The notes under the pieces were generated by a model. It saw nothing but the letters and a program-made list of their open reading frames with translations, ran no database searches and was not told the DNA's origin. From assembly GCA_009711785.1 (NCBI GenBank), contig VENA01000015.1, positions 1-52,694 of the forward strand: a stretch of DNA of 52,694 nucleotides. Direction: 5' to 3'. A program made the translations under genes and the position numbers. Every line of letters begins with the position of its first letter. The stretch's first letter is position 1. The stretch comes from Bacillota bacterium (GTDB lineage: Bacteria; Bacillota; Clostridia; Tissierellales; MES13). This document shows, in pieces, positions 1 through 7,389 of this stretch.

Positions 1-571
1 TTATTAAAAACATTTCATCATTATCTATTATCCTTTGTACTTTCAAATTTACTTTATTAAACATTTCTTTTATTTTATCCATTGTTGGAAGATTATCTTC
101 TTTAACCTCTTCCCCTGCTTTTTTATGCAGATTGTTTATTGCATCCCTTGATTGAGAATGACATATAACTAACTTTCCTTTATCCTTTAATCCTTCACTT
201 AAATGCTTTATTGTAACTTCTTTATCTATAAAATGGGGAAACACCGAATAGCAAATAATAGCATCATATTCTTTTTTAATCTCTAGGTTATTAACATCAT
301 TTTGAATATATTTAACATTTTTAAAACTAAATTTTTCCCTAGCTACATCTAACATCTTATCGGATAAATCTATTGCAGTAATTTTTCCTTGTTCTCCTAT
401 AACCTTATGAATATATGGAATCAATACTCCTGTTCCTGTTCCTACATCTAATACATTATCATTTTTATTTAAATTTATAATATTAAATATATAATCAAGC
501 TTATCTGGATCATGGTTTACTATATGGTCCCATTTAAGGGCTCGTTCATCAAAAAATTCTTTTTGTCTCAA
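1..571 (-). CDS. Class I SAM-dependent methyltransferase (3' end cut by window edge)
   Basis: The frame runs leftwards off the window, so the C-terminus is missing. It opens at a TTG (569-571) that follows the ribosome site AAAGGGG by about 8 nt. The protein begins MRQKEFFDERA and reaches the SAM-binding glycine motif VLDVGTGTGVLIPYI near residue 40, followed by an acidic AIDLSDKMLDVA strand, as in class I (UbiE/COQ5-like) methyltransferases. The start lies 23 nt inside the upstream ECF-transporter gene, so the two are probably translationally coupled. The substrate cannot be read from the sequence. Another methyltransferase of this class sits in the thiamine-transport operon at 46016-46684. 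The fold assignment is confident; the substrate is unknown. Confidence 0.85.
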   Translation of the reverse strand, partial: MRQKEFFDERALKWDHIVNHDPDKLDYIFNIINLNKNDNVLDVGTGTGVLIPYIHKVIGEQGKITAIDLSDKMLDVAREKFSFKNVKYIQNDVNNLEIKKEYDAIICYSVFPHFIDKEVTIKHLSEGLKDKGKLVICHSQSRDAINNLHKKAGEEVKEDNLPTMDKIKEMFNKVNLKVQRIIDNDEMFLI

Positions 572-1097
572 GACTATTTCCCCTTTCAATAAATTTATTT
601 TTATTAAGTACATAAATAATTGTAGGTATAATTATAATTTGTATTAAAATCCCAGGGATTCCTGTTATAGTTGCTGCTTTAATATAAATAGTTGGACTTG
701 GAAATTTTATTCCTACTGTTTTTATTAAAGAAAATACTACTAAAGCTGAAACTATTCTACCACAAACCATTGCTGATACTAAGGATATTATTTCATTTTG
801 TTTTAATTTATTATATAAAAAACCTGATACTAATCCATAAGTTCCTAATTCAAATACCATTATTAAGGCCATAGGAAATAGTGGTGGCATACCAGTTAGT
901 ACTGAACTAATAAAGGGTGTTAATATGCCTACTAAAAGTCCAAAGTATGGACCTAGTATAAATCCTGATAATAAAACTGGTATGTGCATAGGTAAAAACA
1001 TCTTACCAAAATTATTAACAAAATGAAAAACTATTGGGATTATTATTCCTAAAGCTATAAAAAAACCTGAATAAACTATTTGTTTTGTTTTACTCAT
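549..1097 (-). CDS. ECF-type transporter S component (substrate unassigned)
   Basis: This 182-residue, very hydrophobic protein has about five to six membrane segments. It has the look of an energy-coupling-factor substrate-binding (S) subunit, with an N-terminal helix, the conserved stretch LPMHIPVLLSGFILGP near residue 36, and LTGMPPLFPMALIMVFELGTYG in the middle. S components bind a vitamin or metal-cofactor precursor and share an EcfAA'T module that is not in this window. A strong ribosome site (GAGGAGG) lies 6 nt before ATG. The gene overlaps a methyltransferase and is preceded by its own promoter and a structured leader, so it is probably regulated by attenuation. I cannot decide between corrinoid-, queuosine-, pantothenate- or other-type substrates. 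Confidence 0.75.
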   Translation of the reverse strand: MSKTKQIVYSGFFIALGIIIPIVFHFVNNFGKMFLPMHIPVLLSGFILGPYFGLLVGILTPFISSVLTGMPPLFPMALIMVFELGTYGLVSGFLYNKLKQNEIISLVSAMVCGRIVSALVVFSLIKTVGIKFPSPTIYIKAATITGIPGILIQIIIIPTIIYVLNKNKFIERGNSLETKRIF

Positions 1098-1241
1098 TTT
1101 TACTCCTCCTCTAAATTAAAATATAAAAAAAGCCACAAAAACTACACCTAGGTAGCCTTCATGGCTTATTGTCTTCATGACTTTATTGATATTTTTTTAA
1201 CAACTTATCTACATTGTAACCTATTTAATATCTAATGTCAA
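1098..1241 (-). promoter_or_regulatory. Promoter and structured leader of the ECF-transporter gene
   Basis: TTGACA (1236-1241) and TACAAT (1213-1218) are separated by 17 bp, which predicts a transcript start near 1206. The roughly 110-nt leader contains two AUGAA loops closed by GUC/GAC and AGCC/GGCU. AAGCCA and UGGCUU can also pair around a CUAC/GUAG hairpin, and a run of seven U follows directly, giving an intrinsic terminator. The two pairings compete for the same bases. I do not recognise a preQ1, cobalamin, THF, ZTP or TPP riboswitch in it. The same layout recurs before cooT (20706-20844). Confidence 0.6.
1116..1178 (-). CDS. Candidate 20-codon leader ORF
   Basis: ATG at 1176-1178 opens a frame of 20 codons ending in TAA at 1116-1118, just before the Shine-Dalgarno sequence of the ECF gene. 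The peptide starts MKTISHEG and contains GYLGVVFV. No ribosome site precedes it. A frame of the same length and geometry, with the related block GFLGIFFV, lies before cooT. The shared codons differ mostly at third positions. The terminator hairpin is inside this frame, so translation could control it. It may equally be chance within a non-coding RNA. Confidence 0.3.
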   Translation of the reverse strand: MKTISHEGYLGVVFVAFFIF

Positions 1242-1247
1242 TACATT

Positions 1248-1904
1248 CTATATATCTTTATATAATCCTTTCCAATTTGGTAATTCCCCTTTATTTTTAA
1301 GTACATATAAAATTATCTCACCTAAAACAGCTAAATCTTCAGCATCAAAATAATAAGGAGTATTTGCATCAAATAATATATTTGAACTTGGGGATAGTTC
1401 ATCATCCCCTCTCCAAAATATTAAGGTTATATAAATTTGTTCTAAAAACTTAAACTTAAATCCAATATCACCTGTATTGACTTTTTTTGCATCCATTTTT
1501 TTAAGAGTACCTATTATCCCCTCTGCATTACTTTCAAAGAGCTTAGAGAGCTTTTTAATGGTTCTGTTGTAAAAATTACTATAATATACATGCCCTCCAG
1601 GTATCTCTTTATAAGTTAAATCCTTTCCCGAGGGTGGTATCCCTTTAGAATTAACTAAATACCTTAGTATTAAGGTTTTAAATGCAAATGACTTTACTAA
1701 AGAACCATCACTAAAATAAACCTCTCCTAAGGGCCATTTAACATAAAAATCTTTATTCATAAATTCAAAATGAATCTCATTACTACAGGTATTAAATTCT
1801 GTATTTGTGAACTTAGCCATATCCCTCGGATTTTTATCCTTAAATATATTTTTTATATATTCATAGGGAACTCTACCCTGTCTATCTTCTATCTTTTTAT
1901 TCAT
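1248..1904 (-). CDS. DUF3786 domain-containing protein
   Basis: This 218-residue soluble protein matches my memory of the DUF3786 family, which accompanies CO dehydrogenase/acetyl-CoA synthase and corrinoid-activation genes in acetogens. Recognisable features are the opening REY-like segment (GRVPYEYIKNIF), a central PSGKDLTYKEIPGG loop and the C-terminal ILFDANTPYYFDAEDLAVLGE. No catalytic motif is apparent and the biochemical role is unknown. It starts 9 nt after the corrinoid-activator gene, with its ribosome site (AAGGTG) inside that gene's end, so the two form an operon. The context suggests a part in corrinoid-protein maintenance, but that is inference. Confidence 0.75.
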   Translation of the reverse strand: MNKKIEDRQGRVPYEYIKNIFKDKNPRDMAKFTNTEFNTCSNEIHFEFMNKDFYVKWPLGEVYFSDGSLVKSFAFKTLILRYLVNSKGIPPSGKDLTYKEIPGGHVYYSNFYNRTIKKLSKLFESNAEGIIGTLKKMDAKKVNTGDIGFKFKFLEQIYITLIFWRGDDELSPSSNILFDANTPYYFDAEDLAVLGEIILYVLKNKGELPNWKGLYKDI

Positions 1905-1913
1905 ATTATCACC

Positions 1914-3839
1914 TTAAGATACTTTATTTACCACTGTAGGAAATCTTTCAATGTTGGTATGGGGTAAAAAGCATGCTGCTACAAATTCATCCATATAACT
2001 AGGGTCTGCACTTAATTCCATATATGTCATTTGTTTAGCTACATCTTCCATTTTTCTTCGTGCATCTTCACTCATTATTGTAAGATAACATCCCATCAAA
2101 GAGGTATTACCTATATATGCAAATTTCTCATGATCCATATCAGGGAATAAACCTATCTCTATTGCTTTTTCTATAGATATACTACTACCTATCCCCCCTG
2201 CTATTAATACCTTATCTATCATATCTGTATCCATTCCTAAATTATTTAATAAAGTAGAAACACCTGAATATATTGCTCCTTTAGCCTTTATAAAATTATC
2301 TATATCTATATCAGTTATAGATATGTCTTCTTCTATATCCCATTCATCTTTAAAGGCTATTACATATTCTCCTATATCATGTTCATCAAATCTTATTCTA
2401 TCTGTATTTACATCCTTTTTTATCTTACCTTTTCTATCAACTATTCCTGTTTTCATCATATCAGCTATTAAATCTATTATACCTGAACCGCATATACCTT
2501 TTGGTTTTTCGTCATTAATAGTCCCTATATCTAAATTTAGTGTATTCTCTTCTATACTAACACTATCTATAGCTCCACTTGAAGCTCTCATACCAGAACT
2601 TATCTCTCCTCCTTCAAATGCAGGACCAGAAGAACAAGCACAGGTTATAAAGAATTCCTTATTACCAAATACAATTTCTCCATTAGTACCAAGATCAATA
2701 AATAAAGTATTTTCATCCTTAGACCACATTCCAGAAGATAATACCCCTGATGTGATATCTCCTCCTACATAACTTGCAACTGAAGGAGCTATATAAAGAA
2801 ATGTTTCTGGATTTACATTAATCTCTAATTCAGATGCCTTTATAAAAGGAGCTTTAACAAATGTAGGTATGTAAGGTTCTCTTCTTAGATAGTCTGGATA
2901 TATGCCTAATAATAAATGACACATAGTTGTATTCCCTGCTGCTACAAAACTTATTACTTCATTTCTATCTACATCTGCTTCATTAAACATTTTCTCTAAT
3001 AATGGATTTATTGTTTCATGTATAATAGCCTGTTTAAGTTTTTCTAATCCATTTTTCTTAGTAGAAAATACTATTCTATTTATAATATCTGCTCCGTATT
3101 TCATTTGTGAATTCCCAGATGATGCTTTTGCTAGTAACTTTCCTTCGTATAAGTCTACTAAACATGCTGCTACTGAAGTAGTTCCTATATCTAGGGCTAC
3201 ACCATAAAGTCTATCTGTTGTGTCCCCTTTTTCTATATTAATAATTGTAGTTTTATTTTCACCCCTTGGTATGTGAGTTATAGTTATATTAAAATCACTT
3301 TCCCTTAATATATGGGGAAGTCTTCTTAATATTGGTAGTCTACAAAATACCTTTGATAAACCTAATTCATTTCTCATATGTCTTTTTATCCTATCCCAAT
3401 CTGAAATATTATCATCTAATGTAGGATTACTAATTTGTAAATAATCCTTCTTAACATATGTACCAAACTCCATGTTGTTATCTGTAACCTGTTTAACAGC
3501 TCTTTGAAATATTTTTTTATCCTCAGGGCCTGAAAGTGTCTCTATTTTCATACCGGCCATATTTGATGAGTGACTTAAAGTTTCAATAATTACATCTTCA
3601 ACTACCTCTGTCTTACAGGCTAACACATACCCTGAATTTTCTTCCTTTTCATTTATATGTCTGCTTTTTTCAGTATTAACTTTTCCCTTTTCAACCTTCA
3701 CTTTACATTTACCACACGTTCCGTTCCCACTACAGGGTGCATCAATAAATACATCTGCCTTTCTTGCTATTTCTAATAAATTATCTCCTTTTTTTGCTTC
3801 TATTTCTATATTCTCTGGTATAAATTTAACCTTTGGCAA
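1914..3839 (-). CDS. Reductive activator of corrinoid proteins (RACo-like ASKHA ATPase with [2Fe-2S] domain)
   Basis: The 641-residue protein has an N-terminal plant-type [2Fe-2S] ferredoxin domain with C36-x5-C42-x2-C45-x29-C75, then an ASKHA-fold (DUF4445) region. That region carries GVALDIGTTSVAACLVDL near residue 215 and later LFIDLGTNGEIVFG and IAGGIGSSISIEKA nucleotide-binding loops. RACo-type enzymes use ATP hydrolysis to drive an electron from the Fe-S centre onto Co(II) of the corrinoid Fe-S protein and restore the active Co(I) state; AcsC/AcsD here would be the partner. I chose the TTG at 3837-3839 because AGGAGG lies 7 nt before it; the GTG three codons upstream is part of that ribosome site. 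It sits downstream of the Wood-Ljungdahl operon but beyond a strong terminator. Confidence 0.9.
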   Translation of the reverse strand: MPKVKFIPENIEIEAKKGDNLLEIARKADVFIDAPCSGNGTCGKCKVKVEKGKVNTEKSRHINEKEENSGYVLACKTEVVEDVIIETLSHSSNMAGMKIETLSGPEDKKIFQRAVKQVTDNNMEFGTYVKKDYLQISNPTLDDNISDWDRIKRHMRNELGLSKVFCRLPILRRLPHILRESDFNITITHIPRGENKTTIINIEKGDTTDRLYGVALDIGTTSVAACLVDLYEGKLLAKASSGNSQMKYGADIINRIVFSTKKNGLEKLKQAIIHETINPLLEKMFNEADVDRNEVISFVAAGNTTMCHLLLGIYPDYLRREPYIPTFVKAPFIKASELEINVNPETFLYIAPSVASYVGGDITSGVLSSGMWSKDENTLFIDLGTNGEIVFGNKEFFITCACSSGPAFEGGEISSGMRASSGAIDSVSIEENTLNLDIGTINDEKPKGICGSGIIDLIADMMKTGIVDRKGKIKKDVNTDRIRFDEHDIGEYVIAFKDEWDIEEDISITDIDIDNFIKAKGAIYSGVSTLLNNLGMDTDMIDKVLIAGGIGSSISIEKAIEIGLFPDMDHEKFAYIGNTSLMGCYLTIMSEDARRKMEDVAKQMTYMELSADPSYMDEFVAACFLPHTNIERFPTVVNKVS

Positions 3840-3936
3840 ATATAACACCTCCTAAAAAATTTGCTATCAACTAACACCTTACAGTTAACTTAAATTAACT
3901 ATAACATGTCAATCGACAACTTTTATTAAAGAAAAT

Positions 3937-3980
3937 GACTCTGTTAGCATGGTGCTTAAAGCACCATGCATAACACAGTC
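3937..3980 (-). terminator. Very strong hairpin ending the Wood-Ljungdahl operon
   Basis: Nine perfect pairs (GCATGGTGC/GCACCATGC) close a 5-nt loop, and a further ten bases on each side pair with one mismatch and one bulged base, giving a stem of about 19 bp. On the minus strand it begins 4 nt past the gcvH stop and is followed by a T-rich stretch, so it fits a terminator or 3' stabiliser. Confidence 0.8.
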
Positions 3981-3984
3981 TTTA

Positions 3985-4356
3985 TTAATCTAATTGAGCT
4001 TTATAATCTTTAGAATCAAGTAAACTTTCAAATTCTTCTTCATCTTCTATTTTAACTTTTATAATCCATGAATCATAGGGTGATTCACTTAAAAGGTCAG
4101 GATCATCTTCTACATCTTCATTTATCTCTACTAATTCTCCAGAAATAGGTGCTATTAAATCTGAAGCTACTTTAGAAGATTCTACAACCCCAAACTCTTC
4201 TCCTTTTTCTATATCATCATCTTCATCTGGCATTTCTACAAAAAGGATTTCTCCTAATTGTTCAACTGCATACTTAGTAATTCCTATTAATGCTTCATTT
4301 CCTTCTTTTTTAACCCAAGTATGTTCTTTATGATAATTTAATTCTTCAGGATACAT
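3985..4356 (-). CDS. gcvH: Glycine cleavage system H-like lipoyl protein
   Basis: This 123-residue single lipoyl domain has the acceptor lysine K62 in VVESSKVASDL, close to the usual ESVKAASD context, between the expected hydrophobic strands; length and layout match GcvH. H-proteins carry an aminomethyl or dihydrolipoyl arm between enzymes. It is the last gene of the Wood-Ljungdahl operon, 15 nt after acsB, with lpdA in the same operon but no GcvT or GcvP here. A role in glycine synthesis or cleavage coupled to 5,10-methylene-THF is the natural inference. A close paralogue dedicated to the acetyl-CoA pathway is the alternative. Confidence 0.92.
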   Translation of the reverse strand: MYPEELNYHKEHTWVKKEGNEALIGITKYAVEQLGEILFVEMPDEDDDIEKGEEFGVVESSKVASDLIAPISGELVEINEDVEDDPDLLSESPYDSWIIKVKIEDEEEFESLLDSKDYKAQLD

Positions 4357-4371
4357 TTAAAATCCTCCTTT

Positions 4372-6501
4372 TTACATTAATGGATCCATTTCTAATGCTG
4401 GATGTCCTTTTTCTTGTAGATATTCTAATACTCCTTCTGAATCAGTAGCAATAGTTTCATCACAAACCATATCAGTAAAGTTATCTATACCATAAAGTTT
4501 TTTAGCTGTTTCATCTAAACTTTCTCTAACATAGTCTTTTAATTCCTTAGGCATCCAAACTATTCTCTTAGGTCCACCTTCAGCTGACATAAACTTTCTT
4601 GATGAAATAAAGTATCTACCATGTCCCATAAAGCCTGGTGTTTGAACTCCACCACCTGTCATAGATGCTAACTCTCCAAATCTCATTCCTACAGGTGTTG
4701 TACCTTCATGTTCTCTACTTACAATAATTACACCATTAGCCTCTGGCATAATACCTGCTATACACTCAAAACATCCACATGAAGTCATAGGATCATCTAA
4801 TAAACTATAAAGGGTAATTCTTTCAATGCTTCCACCTGAATTATCTTCAACGTGTTTATTAACAGATTCCCATTCTCCTTTAACATCATCTATTAATCCA
4901 TCTATCTCAACTGGTTGACAAGGTCCTGTTGGATCTAATTCATGGGTAGCTTTAGCATCTAACCAACTTACTGCACCACAAAGACCTAATCTTTCTGGAG
5001 TTATTATACAAACATGGGCAGGGGCAAAGGATTGACATAATAAACACGAATAGAATTTCTCAACGTTATCATCATTTAATTCTTCTAATCTTGCATCCCT
5101 TGCCTCATATTTAGGCTGTGCTTGTTCATCTTTAAGTTCTCTTACTTTGTCTTCATCTGTATAAATTTTAATTTGACACTTATCAACTACAGAATCAAAT
5201 TCATCTATCATTCTTGCATATAATACTTCACCTATATGCTTCATTCTAAAGCCTTTTTCAAAGGCATCTTTACCTATTCTTATCCAAGAAGTATCCCTTT
5301 GACCTACATGCATTACTCCCTCAGTATAGTTCATAAAGTAGTGAATTCTTCTTTCTAATACAGGTTCAAAATCATCTTCCATATTTCTTCCTGCAACTTC
5401 AACTACTACTGCTAATGGAAGTCTCTTAGGATCTCCCTCTACTTCATCTATATCTGGTCCTATTACTTCTATTTTATGGTCTTCAATTTCTGAAGGCTCT
5501 TTACTTGTTACAAGCTCCCAAGCTTCAGTTTTATTACCACCAAATTCTATATACATATCATCTTTTCTAATTCTTTCACCTTCAAATGCTGCTGCAAAGG
5601 ATACTGGAATTTGAATTTCTGTTACTTTAATTTTTATATTTCTAGCTTCTAGAGACGTCTTAACTACCTTTTCATAATCTTTTTGTGTAAGTAATAATGT
5701 TGGTACTTCTGTTACATCTTGATCAGTAATAACAGGGAATCCTAAAGCTATTGCTCCTGCTCCTGCTGATACTACTAATTCACTTAATGGACCAAATGCA
5801 TTAACAAATGCCGGAACTCTTTCTTTTGTATATTCCATATGCTTATCAAAAGCACCTGCTTCAACATTACCAAATATTAAACCTGCTCTAATAGCAACAG
5901 ATACTACATGTATAACACTTGTTACATCATAGCCTACAGGTATAACTCTAAAATCAAGTCCTACCTTTACATCTGTTTCTTTAATTTGGTCTACAACATT
6001 ACCAACTAAGAAAGTAAGTAAGCCCTTAGATTGATAATCCTTAACTATATTAGCAGCTGTCTCTGGATCTGGACAATCTCCTAAAACAACAGCTATACCT
6101 GGTATATCTCCTGTAACTAAAGGTACTCCTAAAGAACGAATAACATGATCTGGTACAAATCCAGTACATCCTTCAGGGTATGGATTATCCTCAACAGCAT
6201 ATTTAGTTGCTTCAATTATTTCTGAAGCTACAGCCGTAGCTAATCCTCCATTTAAAGCTTTCTCTAATTCTAATTCTTCAACTATTAAACTTTCTACAAC
6301 GTCTAAAGCACCCTTAAGATCAGCTAAAGTTTCAATTTTATTTCCTGTAGCAGCATAGATTATTGGTAAGCTATATGCTGTATCAGGAAATTCTACCTTA
6401 TGGTCTTCACCTTTTTTTTCTATAGCTCCTTCAACTGCTCCTTTAGCAGCCTCTAATGCTTGATTAGACCCTGTAAATATTGTTTTAAATAAATTTTGCA
6501 T
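4372..6501 (-). CDS. acsB: Acetyl-CoA synthase (CO dehydrogenase/acetyl-CoA synthase ACS subunit)
   Basis: The 709-residue enzyme joins CO, the methyl group of the corrinoid Fe-S protein and CoA into acetyl-CoA at its nickel-iron A-cluster. The ligands are intact: C486, C489, C498 and C508 for the [4Fe-4S] cube, and the C575-G-C577 motif that holds the distal nickel. These sit at exactly the spacing known for the Moorella enzyme (506, 509, 518, 528, 595, 597), offset by 20. The N-terminal domain, which contacts CODH and forms the CO channel, is slightly shorter. The gene follows acsE after a 78-nt gap containing a 13-bp hairpin and precedes gcvH. Confidence 0.98.
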   Translation of the reverse strand: MQNLFKTIFTGSNQALEAAKGAVEGAIEKKGEDHKVEFPDTAYSLPIIYAATGNKIETLADLKGALDVVESLIVEELELEKALNGGLATAVASEIIEATKYAVEDNPYPEGCTGFVPDHVIRSLGVPLVTGDIPGIAVVLGDCPDPETAANIVKDYQSKGLLTFLVGNVVDQIKETDVKVGLDFRVIPVGYDVTSVIHVVSVAIRAGLIFGNVEAGAFDKHMEYTKERVPAFVNAFGPLSELVVSAGAGAIALGFPVITDQDVTEVPTLLLTQKDYEKVVKTSLEARNIKIKVTEIQIPVSFAAAFEGERIRKDDMYIEFGGNKTEAWELVTSKEPSEIEDHKIEVIGPDIDEVEGDPKRLPLAVVVEVAGRNMEDDFEPVLERRIHYFMNYTEGVMHVGQRDTSWIRIGKDAFEKGFRMKHIGEVLYARMIDEFDSVVDKCQIKIYTDEDKVRELKDEQAQPKYEARDARLEELNDDNVEKFYSCLLCQSFAPAHVCIITPERLGLCGAVSWLDAKATHELDPTGPCQPVEIDGLIDDVKGEWESVNKHVEDNSGGSIERITLYSLLDDPMTSCGCFECIAGIMPEANGVIIVSREHEGTTPVGMRFGELASMTGGGVQTPGFMGHGRYFISSRKFMSAEGGPKRIVWMPKELKDYVRESLDETAKKLYGIDNFTDMVCDETIATDSEGVLEYLQEKGHPALEMDPLM

Positions 6502-6546
6502 TATATAACCCCCTTATTTAGTTATACACTAAATATTAATATATCA

Positions 6547-6575
6547 AAGTATTCGTCTCAACGAGACGAATACTT
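6547..6575 (-). repeat. 13-bp perfect hairpin between acsE and acsB
   Basis: AAGTATTCGTCTC and its exact complement flank a 3-base loop in the acsE-acsB gap. No U-run follows on the minus strand, so it is not a good terminator. An RNA processing or 3'-stabilising stem that sets acsB levels apart from the upstream genes is the likely role. Confidence 0.7.
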
Positions 6576-6579
6576 ATTA

Positions 6580-7365
6580 TTATAATTCTAAATATGAATC
6601 AGCATAAAGAATGTTATTTTTGATAACATCACAAGTCTTAATAGTCTCCATTAACCTTTTTTCACATGGATTAATAATCGCTGATGAAAGCCCGCATTGC
6701 ATAGCCATTGCAGCATAAGCTGAATCCATTATTGGTCTTATATCGTTAGGAGCACCATTTGATATATTACTTAATCCTCCTGTTGTTTTAAGACCCATAT
6801 CAGTAAGCTGTTTTATAGCTTCTAATACTTCTTTCTGCTTATCTTGCATTCCTTTAACAACTAAAAATAATGGGTCAAATAATATATCTTCAGGATCCAT
6901 ACCATATTCCATTGCTTTTTCAAGCATTTCAGTTGCATAAGCCATTCTTTCATCATTATCTTTAGGTATTCCATCCTTAGAACATAAAGCAATTATTTTA
7001 GCATTATTTTCTGCTGCTAATTTAAACATATCCATTCTTCCACCTGCATCGGCAGAGTTTATTATTGCTTTACCATTTTCATCGTTATAAACTTTAAGCC
7101 CAGCTTCAATAGCTTTTCTATTAGCTGTATCTAAAGCTAAAGGGAAATTATCAAATTCATCTTGAATTAATTTTACTGCCCAAGTCATTACTTCTTCCCC
7201 ATCTTTTTCAGCAGGTCCTATATTAACATCTAAATAAGTAGCTCCTGCATCTATTTGTTCCTTTGCTCTTTTTAATATAGGTTCTGGATTTCTTTCTTCT
7301 AAAGCTTTTCTTATAGTTGGTGAAATACAGTGAATTCTTTCACCAATTACCATAAATTTATCCAT
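6580..7365 (-). CDS. acsE: 5-methyltetrahydrofolate:corrinoid/iron-sulfur protein methyltransferase
   Basis: This 261-residue TIM-barrel pterin-binding protein matches MeTr (AcsE) over its whole usual length. It carries the early GERIHCISPTIRKAL segment, the pterin motif ATYLDVNIGPAEKDGEE near residue 43, and the NISNGAPN loop near residue 200. It moves the methyl group from CH3-THF to cob(I)amide of the corrinoid Fe-S protein and so joins the methyl branch to acetyl-CoA synthesis. It lies between acsC and acsB in the operon and has a good ribosome site (AGGAGG). Confidence 0.97.
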   Translation of the reverse strand: MDKFMVIGERIHCISPTIRKALEERNPEPILKRAKEQIDAGATYLDVNIGPAEKDGEEVMTWAVKLIQDEFDNFPLALDTANRKAIEAGLKVYNDENGKAIINSADAGGRMDMFKLAAENNAKIIALCSKDGIPKDNDERMAYATEMLEKAMEYGMDPEDILFDPLFLVVKGMQDKQKEVLEAIKQLTDMGLKTTGGLSNISNGAPNDIRPIMDSAYAAMAMQCGLSSAIINPCEKRLMETIKTCDVIKNNILYADSYLEL

Positions 7366-7389
7366 TTCACTACCTCCTTAAATTTTTAT

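Noticed and set aside
1098..1241. preQ1, cobalamin, THF or TPP riboswitch before the ECF gene
   Set aside because: None of the conserved cores of these classes is present; only the TPP element at 49563-49646 matches a known class.
2323..2772. 149-codon plus-strand open frame
   Set aside because: Ser/Ile-rich shadow of the RACo-like gene; no ribosome site.
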